Source of the DNA: Lineus longissimus
Taxonomy: Eukaryota; Nemertea; Pilidiophora; Heteronemertea; Lineidae
NCBI RefSeq assembly: GCF_910592395.1
Contig: NC_088318.1
Span: 9,980,349 to 10,044,348, forward strand
Direction: 5' to 3'
DNA length: 64,000 bases
Shown piece after piece: positions 23,417 to 35,164 of the stretch (positions are counted from its first letter, which is position 1; each line of letters starts with the position of its first letter). The translations under genes were made by a program, and so were the position numbers. The notes beneath the pieces were generated by a model. That model saw only the letters and a program-made list of their open reading frames with translations. It made no database searches and had not been told where the DNA came from.

Positions 23417-26261
23417 CTAAAGTTTCACTGTGAAGTCTTCCGTGTTGGCTTCCACCTCATCAACTGACCAATATGCAATTTTCATTTCATGAACTGTCTT
23501 ATGCTTCACAGGCAGGACACCAGGTTTAGAAACCTTCACTTTCCTCGGTTTGTATTTAAGAACTTTACCATGGTACGTCATGCCTTTTTGAGCGTCTCCT
23601 TCCTCAACTTCCCATACATGAGTAATATAAGAGTCTACCAAGCTTTCAGGATCTGATATTATCCTAGTGACCTCATCAGTGATGCTCTGATCTAAGTCTG
23701 GAAACACATTGTCAACACTTTGATTGCCCTCAATAATGTCCACCATTTTTTTCTCTGCGTTTTTCCGTGCACTTGCATCTAGTTTACGTTTTTTTGCCTG
23801 CTGCCTTCTTTCTTTTTCAATGAGAATCTCCTCAGCCTTCCGCTTCCTCAGTACTTCAGCCTTTGCTCCATGCTTTATTGCGAATTTGATAATTTTCTCT
23901 TGTTCTCCCTTAGTCTTGTTGCACAGCCATTTCAGGGACTTGTTTTCTTTGGCTCTAACTTTGCCATCAATTAATGCTACCCTGGCGTTTGGAGCTCTGC
24001 GAAACTGCTGATCGACCAACCCAAGTGTTCTTTCTGCAAATATATTATGAAGTGGTGCAGACTTTGTCAGGTTGATCATCTCTTCAGTTGGATTGGCCAA
24101 TTTCCCCTCCAGGTAATTGTGAAGCTGTTTCTCTAGGACAGATATTGATGTCTCGCAAAGACTGGACATCACAGAATTGTAGTCGGTTTCCAAGTCCTTT
24201 TCCAAACCAGTCTGTAAGCACTTAAGAACCGAGTCATCAGTGTCAAGATATTTACCAAACACATCTGATGTGGCAGTGAGTGTCTGCTGTGGATTGTCCT
24301 TGAAAGCTTGGAGATTTTCCAGGCAGTTCTTGAAAGGACCAGTCATCTCAAGGTTTGTCTTGTTTTCCTTCATTGCATACAGAACCCTCATCCAAGGTGC
24401 CGTTAAAAGCTTCCCCAGCAGACCAAGACAGGAGATGGAGAATAAGCAGTGGCTGCTCAAGATCATCAATCAAAGTATCACGAAATTGCTTAGGAACACT
24501 ACACGTTTTCATGATATAATCATTTAAAAGTTTGTCCTTCAAGCTGTACAGAATTCCTGCGAGGTGAAAAAGTACATGAATGCGGTTGCCCACATATCTG
24601 ACAATAATGCCTGGTGGCAGGTTGTGACGTTTAAAGAAAAGTTTGAAGTTAGATGGATCTCCACTTCCTTACTTGTACCTGAGTTTCGTGACACCATGAA
24701 TGAAGTTGGCTACCTTGCAGCCTGACTTGCCATGAACATTGCTTATGATCTTTTTGTCAAAATTGTTCTTGAGTGTTTCTCTGCATTTAGAGGCAACAGT
24801 GTCAAGAGGGTGCACATTGCAGTTCAGCTCTAGTAACTCAATATCAAATCTGTTCTCAAGATCAGTTACAACACAATGGTTAACTGCAACTCGATCAGTT
24901 CAGGTACTTTTCAGATTGTGAACAGCTTTGTGCCTTTCTTTCTCAGAATCAAGTCCATTGCACTCAAGAGTAAGTGAAGACGACCCAATCAACACACTCG
25001 GTAATGTGTGTTGTATAATCTTCAGTGGTACCACCTGCAAGTACACCGACTTGTAAGACAAGGCCCTCTGGGGGTTCTTTTGGGATGTTCACATGGACTT
25101 CGTTTATGTGGTCACTATCAAGTGCTGTAGCATCCCAGCTTATAGTCAGGTTTGAGTTCTCACACATGGCTTCTCCAACTTGTACATCTGAAATTATACC
25201 CAATTCCAATGCAAATTGAGCCACCGTGGAATCATCTGGCATCTTCTCCAGGGTTGTGCTATGCATATGAAATAGAACATCGTTTATTACTCTGCCCACA
25301 CTCTCAACCGGTACATGGGCCATAAGGCAGGCATAAGCTGCTTTGCGGAGGTTGGCACTGTATGTCTTTTTGTTTCACCTGGATGGAATAGGACCAACAT
25401 TAACACTATTACTAGCACTAACATTAGTACATTCTAACAGCTGTGAATACAAATCATCCCTCTCAGTTATCAGTTCATTGTTTCCTTTTTCAAGGCAGTC
25501 ACTTCGTCTTCAAGTCTTTCAATCTCTGCAGATAAGGTTGCTTTAGTCTTCTTCCCCTGAAATTTGAGATTCGATTTAGAGCGCTGTAGTAAATTGAACC
25601 TGGCCTTGTCCGCTTTTGAATTCACTGTGACATCCCTATTTTTCATGAGCTTCTGATTTATGACTTTTAGGGTGGACTGAATAACTCTGCGGTTTGACCT
25701 GAGTTTGCTTTCAATATCAAGCTTCCTATTAAGAGCCTGCTTTGTTTTCCTCAACTCATGTTTTTTTTCAGCATAGTCTACTAGCTGAGACCTCAGAAGC
25801 TTGTTCCGACCATGATACCACTTGATTAATTCCCTCCGTTTAACACACTTATCACAATCTGAATGGAATTTCCGGACATCAGCAGCAGCAGGCAATGATA
25901 CCTCTTCCTGTGCTGAAGGAGTTTGTTCTGCATTAGTGTTGTGCTTTTTCTTTGGAAAAGAATACGTTTCATTTACTAGTTTTACCACACATGCCCAGTC
26001 TCTGTTAATGTTCTTGATTTTTTCCAAGGCTTTTACAACACGCTGAAGAGATTTACGTAAAATATAACCCAAGTTAACAATGTCAATGTCACTATTTAAA
26101 ATGAGATTTTCAACTTTCTGCACCAGTACATCTAAGTCCTCTCCATTCTCGAAATAAATATAGAGTATGTTTCCCTTTTTAAAGTTTTCAAGAGTTGTTT
26201 TTGATATTTCCACCACAGAAAAATCCTTGAGAAGTTCCTTAAGGTCATTTTGGGGATTCAT
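23417..26261 (-). pseudogene. Family X transposase-like gene, copy 1 (decayed)
   Basis: The - strand order is as follows. A coiled-coil N-terminal part (start ATG 26261, after acceptor TTTTTCAG at 26272; frame to 25470) is rich in Lys/Glu/Leu with CDKCVKRRELIKWYHGRN. A core follows with SWDATALDSDHINE and GGTTEDYTTHI (25323-24964). A middle part (about 24960-24348) has VHPLD and GNRIHVLFH. The C-terminal 350 residues (24469-23417) contain LLTAPWMRVL, a long Lys/Arg coiled coil and a tail YHGKVLKYKPRK. A frameshift near 25480, a TGA near 25379 and further shifts near 24960 and 24450 break it. The same order is seen in the copy at 62074-64000. Uncharacterised proteins of this type are multicopy in marine animals (from memory) and are probably transposases. 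Confidence 0.6.
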
Positions 26262-26271
26262 CCTCACCTGA

Positions 26272-27015
26272 AAAAAAGAAGAGAAAATAAAACATGTGAC
26301 AAAATCCTTCATATTCCCTGGCCTAAACTGTTTTACACAAATCATCAACAACAAGCACATGCTTTTTGTTTACCAACACTTGTCAACCAATGAGAAGTGA
26401 AATTCAGATGACGCTATCCTAAAAATAGCATCGCTAGTGACGTCAGACCAATCAGCGCCTCGTATGCTATGACGTCACACACAACACTCCATGCACGTTG
26501 CCATTTGTTTACATTGGCAAGGGAATCAAATCGGCTTCAAAGTCATGCTTGAATTGACCATCCATTCGATTGGGATCATCAAATATATAGTAAACATGTT
26601 ATATTATATTGTCATATCATTATTTTTATGTCAGATGCCCGTAAAAGATGATTTTCAGGCGTTCCAAATCGGCATTTCAAGCAGATGATCCCAGACCGCC
26701 TCATTTGCATTGGTTAACAGCAGACGCCATTTCGACTCCAGCGGCAACTTTGACAGGGAAGAAATGATGTTTAATTAAATGTTAAGGCATCAAATTACAT
26801 GTCAAAAGTAATTTTAAGGGTGTCAAATGTTACGCACTTACCTAATCATCCTTCTGAAAGTAACTGATTTTTCGTTTTGCTTGGATTTTCACCAAAAATT
26901 GACCGATTTTGGTCGCTCGAAGTTCCACCGTGGTAGAAGAGAAGGAAATACTAGAAGACCATAGAACTAGTCTGAAACAACGCTTTCTGTGCGTGCGCGA
27001 GGTAGTTTCCCAACA
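26272..27015. other. Non-coding stretch with CRE-like sites
   Basis: No gene is recognised. TGACGTCA-type sites occur twice (about 26438 and 26470) just upstream of the family X gene and could be promoter elements. The abrupt end of the BEL/Pao frame is at 27016. Confidence 0.35.
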
Positions 27016-28159
27016 TTACCGTTTCCCTGGTCTTTGGCATCGCTCACAAGATTGCATACAGTGCAACATCTTAGCTACGCGATCGATCGGCGCGGATACC
27101 CAGGTGCCTATCCAAGGGATACTTACTTGGTACCTACCTTCCTTTACTTTCATAGTACTTTCTATTCGTTTATCTAATTTTGCTTGGATCGGGGACATTT
27201 CGGTAGGAACTATACCTTGCGAATCGATTTCCCAAGCACGCTTCAAAACTTCTGACAATTGCAGAGGTTCCGTGCACATCAGGGAATGACCCAAATGACA
27301 ACTACTCACAGTCGGGATCCTGCCAATGCACGTCCAACCGAGAGGAGTAAGTCGAGCGATGGGTTGCCCTTCAGGCCCATGGACCTCCTTCAAGACCGAA
27401 TGTATGTGGAGGGCGTCATCGTTTAATCCTATCAAAATATCAACTATTGCAGGCGAGGCAACTTTAGGAAATGGAATGTTCTCCAAATGCGACCAATGTT
27501 TTCGATATTCAGGCCAATCCACGACCTCAATTGGCCCGGTTACTCAGCCTACAGTATAAGTACTCACCTGTCCTACATGTTTTCTGTCATCAACTCGGAG
27601 TATGTGCACTCCCTTGCGCTTACCTTGGACAAATGTGGTGTTGCCACCGAGAACTGATACTTGCCTATTTACGTTTGGGCCCTCAAGGAGGAGTTCATTC
27701 GCTACAGATTGACTAATGTATGTATCTGTGGACCCCTCATCCAGTAGCGCATTCACTTTGAGTTCACGGCCCCTTCCGTTTGACAGGATGACCGGAACAG
27801 TGCGCATTGCAATGAAGTGCTGATTATCACTCGAAACTGTACCAGTGAAGTGGATACCCTGAGGAGTGGGGTCGGGTGCAGCAGCCTGCTGCGCAGCTGG
27901 GACACATTCTGGCGATTGGGCGTGAAGGGTGGCGGCGGTAGATGTCTGCGCGGCGTGAAGCAATTTATGATGCGTTCTGCAGCAATCTTGGATGGGACAA
28001 GGACGGCTTCATCTACATTCTGACCCGCGGTGACTTCCGCCCAAGCAATGATAACACAGATTATTTGCTTTTGCTAATTTCCAGCGCTCATCTACTGAAA
28101 TTTTGCTGAATTTTGGACACTCTTGCAGACGATGTGAATCATGGCAGTAATGACACTTA
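27016..28159 (-). pseudogene. BEL/Pao retrotransposon 1: zinc knuckles and protease region
   Basis: On the - strand, zinc knuckles of the Pao type (CHYCHDSHRLQEC, CYHCLG) lie at about 28155-28030. An aspartic protease-like segment follows with LLDEGSTDTYIS (about 27745) and then a conserved segment with IARLTPLGWTCIG (about 27340). The frame is broken between 27963 and 27522 and stops for good at 27016. No reverse transcriptase follows, so the element is 3' truncated. The gag half of the same element lies at 31047-32158, beyond an inserted Harbinger element. Confidence 0.7.
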
Positions 28160-28364
28160 AGGCTTGTACCCACGGGCGCGATTTATCGCCTACAAAACGT
28201 CGCTGCGATATTCCGCCGCGACAAGTCGTAACCTGTTCCGACTGAAGCGTATAATGGAGCGTACTCATGTCAGGTTACGACATAATCTCTTGCTAATCGA
28301 CTTCAAGGACTTGCGGAGTTCATTTTAGACACGTTGCACGTGCCGTCCGGGTTCATTTTGAAAC

Positions 28365-30393
28365 ATGTCTTCAACGGATTCGGATTCTGACTTCGACGAT
28401 ATCCTCGTCGTACGCATGTTATGCAAGAGAAAGAAGAAGAGAAGGCACAATTACTGGGTTCACGACCTGTGGCAGGAGAGGCCAATTTATGGCGAATATC
28501 ATCATCTCATCAGACAGTTGTTTGGATACGAAGATAAATTCTTCATGTACTTCAGGATGTACCCGCACGAATTCAACAACCTGCTAGCGGTGTTGAGAGA
28601 AGAATTGACAAAAGACGTCACAACTATGCGCAGGCCTATTGGTCCTGAGGAGCGGTTAGCCATATCCCTGAGGTAAGAAGACAAAGCAAGTTTAATTTGG
28701 TTAAATTTCATGAATTTATTTACCATCTGTTTAGAAGGATGACCAGGAGTTGTTCATCTTTTGTTGGCCAAAGGTTTGTTGACAAGCTGAACCTACTGCA
28801 GCTGCACTCTGTTGCTGCCCAACCAAAGATTGGTTTGGTGCATTACATGAAGATGCATCTCTATTGCCTGATGAACTGGCTTTATACATTTGTTGCATTT
28901 TCTGCTTGTATTTTGAACATTAGATCTGCCCTAACATATGGGGGGAACTTTCTTACTTTAGTTGTCATAGACTTCATGAAATCTGCTACATCGTCATCAG
29001 TATCGGTTGGAGGTTTCCTGTCCATTTTTTCGCTTTTTTTCTTTATGTAATTTAGAAAGACTGCATCCGTAGTGGCAATGACATCAGTGCTCTCAGTTTT
29101 CTTCCTTTTCTTCGCTGTGACGGCACTTGTCTTTGACGAACTGCTTGGCTCCATGGTGTCATCGTGATCCTCATCCACAGTCTGATCGTCATCCTCAGCA
29201 AGGAAGTCAGATACATCCTTGGTCGTCTGCTTTTCATCATGGCCCTCTTCTTGAGTAGCCTGAAGATTACCCGATGACCTAGAAAGAACAACATATTCAA
29301 TTTTAATATGCTTGTTCATATGGCAATTTATCTAGAGTCGAAATTTTGCAAATATCAAATCGTTCTTTACCTTCGATCCTCCAAAAAAGGTTCCAGAAAT
29401 CCCAGCATTTTTGCGTACTTGTATTCCTTTACTTTTTTTCTTCCTTGCCCACTCTTTCTACGAATATCGTTCTTGTATCTTCTCATGGCGTCCCTTATAT
29501 TTTTCCACTTCGATTTTGCCAGAGGAACTGAAAAAAAAATGTTCTCATTTCAGGTTCTTAGCAACTGGTGATTCCTACAATACAATATCGACAAGTTTTC
29601 GTGTTGGGAAGACAACGGTCTCTAGAATCGTGATGGAAACATGCGAAGGAATTTGGATGAAACTACAGCCGTTGTACATGCCGAAACCGGACCGAAACCA
29701 CTGGGAAAGAGGCATCGAAGGCTTCTATACAAAATGGCAATTTCCAAATTGTTTGGGTGCATTGGATGGAAAGCATGTCCTCATTTTTGCAAATCTGGAA
29801 GTATGTATTTTAATTACAAGAAGACATTTTCCGTTGTCTTGCTTGCCCTGGTAGACCATGACTACTCCTTCTCGGTCATTGATGTCGGATCATACGGTTC
29901 CAATAGTGACGGGGGTATTTTCCGTAGGAGCGTCTTAGGCCAGGGTGTAGCCTCTGGCACCCTCCATATTCCAGAAGAAAAGCATCTACCAGATGCAGAT
30001 CACAGAGGTTTGGTTCCATGTGTCATTGTAGCTGATGAGGCCTTCCCGTCACTACAAAACCTTCTTTGCCCTTTTCCGGGAAGAAATCTTCCCGTTGATC
30101 AGCGCATATTCAACTATAGGTTATCTAGGGCCAGACGTATTTCAGAAAATGCATTTGGTATTCTTGTAAACCGATGGCGACTCTTTCACCGCAAAATTCC
30201 TCTTCAACCAGAAAATGTTGATGCGGTGGTGATGGCAACGTGCGTTCTGCATAATATGCTGCAGAAAAGGGGCACAGCTGTCCCTCCACCACCACCACCA
30301 CAACCAAAAGTGAGAGAAACATTCAAGGACTATTTCATGTCAGATGCCGGTGCTGTTTCATGGCAACACCAAAGTTGCTTTGGTGAAGACTAA
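28365..30393 (+). CDS. PIF/Harbinger transposase, two exons
   Basis: Exon 1 is 28365-28672 (donor GTAAGA) and exon 2 is 29554-30393 (acceptor TCATTTCAG); phases match. The total is about 382 codons, the usual size for the family. The DDE nuclease motifs are present: GALDGKH (first Asp), DVGSYGSNSDGG (second Asp) and ARRISENAFG (Glu), followed by a Pro-rich tail. Upstream, FRMYPHEFNNLL and VGKTTVSRIV form the helix-turn-helix region. There is one break: around 29793 the frame shifts by one base in a run of five T, where six would keep the frame. It may be a real mutation or a sequencing slip. The 881-bp intron contains two exons of the antisense MADF gene. Confidence 0.8.
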
Positions 30394-30697
30394 ATAAAAC
30401 TGTCTGGTATCTCAGATAGAAGTAAGCCCTGCTGACTAGGACATTTGGAACATCTGTATCAGCAGATCCATAACAAAAGTGTATAATATGTCCTTCTCAA
30501 ATTGCTGATGATAACAGACTGTATCAGCCAAATGTACATCAAATGTATTTACCTCCAATAGACAACTTATCAGCAACCTTTTTCCATGCGTCATCTTTTT
30601 TGTCAGGATCCTTGTATTCCTCCAATCCTTTGTTATATATCCTAGGGAACTTCTCAATCTCCAGGATCAACCGTTCCAAAAAATCGGGTTCAGACAT
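28882..30697 (-). CDS. MADF-domain protein of the Harbinger element, three exons, 232 residues
   Basis: Exons on the - strand are 30697-30553, 29527-29371 and 29278-28882, with donors GTAAAT and GTAAAG, acceptors TTTTTTTCAG and TTTCTAG, and matching phases. The joined frame is open for 233 codons. The N-terminal MADF (Myb/SANT-like) domain starts with MSEPDFLERLILEIEKFPRI and continues into KSKWKNIRDAMRRYKNDIRR. An acidic, Ser-rich linker follows, and the C-terminus (ADFMKSM ... FPPYVRADLMFKIQ) resembles a BESS motif. In Harbinger elements this protein binds DNA ends and helps import and recruit the transposase (family knowledge). Intron 1 contains the whole transposase exon 2, while exons 2 and 3 lie within the transposase intron. 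Confidence 0.75.
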
Positions 30698-31046
30698 GTC
30701 GAGTTGGTGATGACGGACCCAAAATGATGACCAAGTGAACAGTTGAGGACTATTTGTGGACACAAGCCCGCAAATCATTACGTAATTCTGTCTGTCAATA
30801 ACCCAAAGGTAGTTACTTGAGTCAAAATGACCTAACCGGTCGCCGCGATTTGTCGCATAGTTTGCCCTTTTTGCAATCTCAATTACGTAGCACGCAAGGC
30901 CAAGCACGAGAAATCGCTTGGATTTTGTAGCATCGCTCAAGTGGGAACACATGTACTGAATTGACTAGGAACCATTCTTTGCGATTATCGCTGCGACTTT
31001 CCGCGGCGGCAAAAGCAAGGAAAATCGCATCCGTGGGTACAAGCCT

Positions 31047-32158
31047 TTAGAGCTAGATTTCTGGGGGAATGGTTTTGTGATTGTGGTGTAGGATTTGGAT
31101 TTAGCAGGGGGTTGGGAAGAATGAAAAGTAGATTTCTTACCAGCGCTTTCTTCCTCAGCTTCCGTCCTAATGCGGACCTCCTCATCCAACCAATCCAAGA
31201 GCGAGGTTAGCTTTTCCTCCTTTGAATTAGCCCCAAGCCATCGCTTGTACTGACTCACTAAACTCACAGGTAATTTTGATTTTGCTACACAGTAAAACAT
31301 TGAATGTGTTCTGAACTCATCATGACGTTTTGATTCTCGTAGGCTTACAAATGCAAGTTCCGCACATCTCCATTTGAGATTTCCTTCATCATCCGGATGT
31401 TCTCTAGGTGGGTAAGGACGTATCTACGGTCGCCGTACTTCTTGTCTAGGTTCTTGTCTTGTCTTGTCTAGTTTCGCCACTGCGGAATCGTATCCTAGGG
31501 GCGAAGCAGGTAGGCCCTGGACAGCCTTCAAGGCATCTCCTTTAAGGTGCTGTCTCAGCTGAAGCATCTTGTACGCCGGGGACGACGTACTCTTCCCGAC
31601 ACACTCTTCGAAGGCGTCACGGAAACCCCGATATTCACCTTTGTCTCCGCTGAATGTCCCAATTGACACGCGTGTGAGTTGGGCGAGCATGTCCTTATCC
31701 ACGTCCGATTTCTTGGTGGTTGTGGCAGGGACTTTCTTTGCTGCGGCTTCCGCCTGAGAGGCCGCTGCATCTCGATTTATGTTTGCTAACATTATGTCAG
31801 ACTGCTTTGTCAAGTATTTGGTAGCGATTTCGAGTATTTCATTTATCAGTGCCTCTGAAAGGCCACGCTCCTTGTCATACTTCTCACCATTATCGGCATC
31901 TTTCTTGATAAACAAATCGTATACTTCCGAAAGATTGTCATAAAGTTCGTTGACAGCTTCTACAACGACCTCCACGTCAGCATTATTTCCGTCTTTGGTG
32001 AGCATTTTCGTCAGCTGGAACTTTGATTTTGTTAACTTATACTTTAAGTTCTTTTTACTGGTCTTCAGGCCATCCAAATCCTTACCCGCGTAATTCTCAT
32101 CACCCATGATGAGTGCTTCAGATGAAGTTCGATTGTAAGGAAGAGAAACTCTTGACAA
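31047..32158 (-). pseudogene. BEL/Pao retrotransposon 1: gag region
   Basis: The - strand frame from 32158 carries a long coiled-coil, Ala/Lys-rich region and then the conserved gag-like segment with TFSGDKGEYRGFRDAF and MLQLRQHLKGDALKAVQGL. A local 22-bp duplication at about 31441-31475 (repeated CTAGACAAG on the - strand) shifts the frame. Beyond it the reading continues in other frames to KRWLGANSKEEKLTSLLDWL (about 31230). The Harbinger element interrupts it at 31046. Confidence 0.7.
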
Positions 32159-32936
32159 TGAGTTAGTATTCCGTTTCGATATCGATATATGGGATGTACT
32201 AATTCGAAAGTTATTTGATCCGAGTTCAAACAGAATTATCTTTCGGATATTCCTGGATAATCACATGAACTTGAACGAAGTACTATAAATCGGATGCAGC
32301 CTTTCGACGAATATTCATTCCGGGCGATAGTCCCAAGAAATTGAACCGAACGTTCTATAATACGGATGCATTCTTATACGAAATCAATGAATATTAAAGC
32401 TGACATCCGGTCAGAGAGACCATTATGAATAGAAGGGCGACTATATTAGTTTTTTGCCCCTCCCGAGGTATTTGCAGGGTCCATACAAAGAAGGAACGAA
32501 AAACACATCTTTTCGATTCGTTGGCTTTTACTGTTCTCTCTAAAACAAAGCGTGATACATGTGACTGCAGTGTCACCGAAAGGTCACTTCCAAGGTATCA
32601 TATGTTCACAAGGAGCAAAAGTTCAATAGTCAAAAGTTGATTACCAAGCAGCCCAGAAACTAAACCTGCCTATATTTACTTATTTGAAACATGCACCAAA
32701 AGACAAGAATGACCAACCCACATACTGGTTTCTCTTATCCATTGGGCCTATTGTTCTTTCATGTTGGAGTCCCTTTAAAGTAGCTATCGACAACCAGAAT
32801 TACCCATTTAGTGATGCAGAAAGTCCAGAATTTCGGAACAATACCCTAGAAACCCTCAGGAGCCACCGAAATAGATTGTCCTACTCCCTGATACAAACCA
32901 GGGCAATAGGAGCCTACTGGTATTCTGTGCACAGTA
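32159..32936. other. Non-coding stretch upstream of BEL/Pao 1
   Basis: AT-rich DNA. It probably includes the 5' leader or LTR of the BEL/Pao element, but no matching second LTR was found to define one. A + strand frame at 32684-32974 has no recognisable motif. Confidence 0.35.
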
Positions 32937-34626
32937 TTAGCAGTTACTGCAGGCTTGAAAAGAACATCTGGTAACAGCCCATGGCTGATTCTTAAGAAAA
33001 CTGAATGAATTCATTTGGACTTTCTGTTTCTTGGCTTGTTTCTTGTTTTCTCGTTCTGCATGTTCTGCGGCTATCTGTTCCTTGATTGGCGTACTTGTGA
33101 GGACCATTGACGAACCCTTCTTTCTACGACCCTTTGTCTTCCGAGGCGCCGCCTTTGGGAACGGTGACAAGACTTCAAACTCATTAAAACTGCTGCTGAC
33201 GTCTTTGGCAACGCTGTCGTCATTTGTACAGGGCTCTGGTTCTGTCTCGACAACCTCATCCTCGGTTCATCAACGTCAGGGTTCGCATGTTCCTCTACTA
33301 TTTGGGTGACCTGAGGAATCCGGCCTGTTGAAGGTCCTGGAACGTCAGCTGGCTGTGGAAGTTTTCGATCCGTGACTTGGGATGGTGCAAACTCATGATC
33401 ACCAAAGATGTTTCTATTGAAAGGAAAGATTCCTGTGCACCTGAACCCAGACGTAATATTTTCTGGTGTGAACGCCTTTGGATATGCTACTCCTGCAAGC
33501 TCTGCAATGTTATGAATAGATATGGTCTTTCCTGGATTGCTGTTCATCCAGTCATTAGCTGCTTGATTGTAGTATGTTTTGAAAGGGCCATAGACCGTTC
33601 GATCGAGGGGCTGTAATTTATGGCTGCAATGGGGAGGAAAGGTAAGAAGAATGACTCCGTTTTCCTTGGCTAGATCGATCGCGTCAACTGAAATGTGTGA
33701 ATCATGATTATCCATTGTCAGTAGAAACGGTTGTTGTTTTGAGCAGCGGGTAAACTTGATGAAATGTTGAAGAAAGACTAAAAAGTTTTCTGCGGTCATC
33801 CACCCAGAGGGATGAGCGGTGCCAATGCTTCCTGCTGGTGCTCCTCTGATCATATAATCGCGGTAATGGACGCGCGGAAAGACAAACATTGGTGGAACCG
33901 TATTAGCATAAGCATTTATAGCAGAAAGCATGGTGACAAGAGTCCCACGCTGAGCGGATGTGAGTTTGCCAACTTGCTTTTCACACTTGGGAGCAATAAC
34001 CTGGACTCTACCCATTCCCTGCACCGTAGTGCACCCGGTTTCATCTAGATTGTAAATTTCAGCTGGTGAAAATTTATGCACTTAAAACAGTCCATCCAGG
34101 TTATCGTAGAACATTCCAACGTTGTGCCTGTTGAAACTGGTTGCCCTCGTCAAACTGGTAGCCTCAGGACGACGCAATGACAACTTGGGAGGCGGTTCAT
34201 GAAACCTGAGAACCAATCCTTCCCAGCTTGCTTGTTCATAGCCCAAGAGTCCGGAGTTTTTATGTCATGCTTCACCGTATATTCAAAATCAACGTGCTTA
34301 GTTGACACTGGCGTTAATCCGTAGCACTTTTTGGATGCCATGATCAGGTAATCCTCCAGCATCTGTTCTTGCTCATTGCTCAAAACTCTGCGGACATTGT
34401 AGTGTGGTGCATAACGTTCGATGATCCCATCTAAAGCTTTTTCTACATATCGCTGCAGAGTTGTCCTCTTCACACCAAGATCCCTCACTACCGATCGAAC
34501 ACTTTGGCCCTCTAGCATCACCCGATCGACTGCTTCTCTCATGGACTCCTCTGATGTAGTGCCGATCTTCCTCCGTTCTGCCTTCCTCTTTCGAACCATT
34601 TTTTTCTGGGAGCTGGAATTAGACAA
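32937..34626 (-). pseudogene. pogo/Tigger-type transposase
   Basis: The - strand from 34626 holds an N-terminal helix-turn-helix (SVRSVVRDLGVKRTTLQRYV). A DDE domain follows from about 34083: IYNLDETG (first Asp), TMDNHDSH (second Asp) and FPPHCSHKLQPLDRTVYGPF (third Asp). A basic tail (APRKTKGRRKKGSS, to 32937) is in another frame. Damage seen: a one-base loss near 34175, an in-frame TAA at 34081-34083 and a frameshift near 33265. One terminal repeat is recognisable at about 35114-35137; the other end was not found. Pogo transposases cut and paste at TA. Confidence 0.8.
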
Positions 34627-34708
34627 AACCGTAACAAATATTTAGGTTTATTGTGAATTGTCAGTGGCAGGGGCAAACTGACAGGCATTTAAAACCCCAT
34701 CTTTAGCT

Positions 34709-35137
34709 TTGGGGCACAGTGGGCCAGCAGCGTGGGGCACAGTGGGCCAGTGCCCACTGTGCCCCACCAAAGGGTGGCCCACTGTGTACAGACCATACCA
34801 AACTGAAGAAAATCAAAATGGCCGCCACGCCATATGTAAAATGTAAACTTTTCTTGGAACAAAAGTTGCTTATATAGACACTCTTTCAATTGATATAAAC
34901 ATTTCCTTCCCTTCTATACATCCCTGGGATTAAGTAGAATTACTGTGACTCACCTGAATTTTACTTTTTGGTCCTAGAAAACGTTTTTTCTCTCTCAAAA
35001 AAAGAGTGAAGGAAATAACCATAAGTCCCCTACATCAGGGATTCCCCAATGACATCACCAGGAATTCCTTGCATAGGTCTCAGAGAAAATTGAAAAGGCC
35101 CACTGTTCCCGCCGGCCCACTGTGCCCCACTCTCCCC
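34709..35137 (-). repeat. Tigger terminal repeat region with internal palindrome
   Basis: GGCCCACTGTGCCCCACTCT, ending CCCC then TA, at about 35114-35139 is a typical pogo/Tigger end read on the - strand. GGGGCACAGTGGGCC at 34711-34725 is its inverted partner. A perfect 15-bp-stem hairpin lies at 34733-34766 (TGGGGCACAGTGGGC, loop CAGT). The region may be a Tigger-derived MITE next to the coding part, or the 5' end with repeated binding sites. Confidence 0.5.
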
Positions 35138-35164
35138 TATAGTGTGCTAATGAAGAGTAAAGTG

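Larger units (their letters stand above)
28160..31046. mobile_element. Complete PIF/Harbinger element inserted in the BEL/Pao gag
   Basis: The left end AGGCTTGTACCCACGGGCGC (28160) and the right end at 31046 are inverted repeats (16 perfect bases, then further matches). TTA flanks both sides (28157-28159 and 31047-31049). Removing 28160-31046 and one TTA puts the two BEL/Pao parts back in phase. The element carries a transposase on + and a MADF gene on -, the two-gene set expected of Harbinger. Confidence 0.85.

Noticed and set aside
28697-29050. + strand frame inside the Harbinger intron as an extra coding exon
   Set aside because: It overlaps antisense MADF exon 3 and lacks family motifs; using it would destroy the good GTAAGA donor at 28673.
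27016-32158. Separate small genes for each BEL/Pao and Harbinger fragment
   Set aside because: Target duplications and frame continuity show one retrotransposon interrupted by one DNA transposon.
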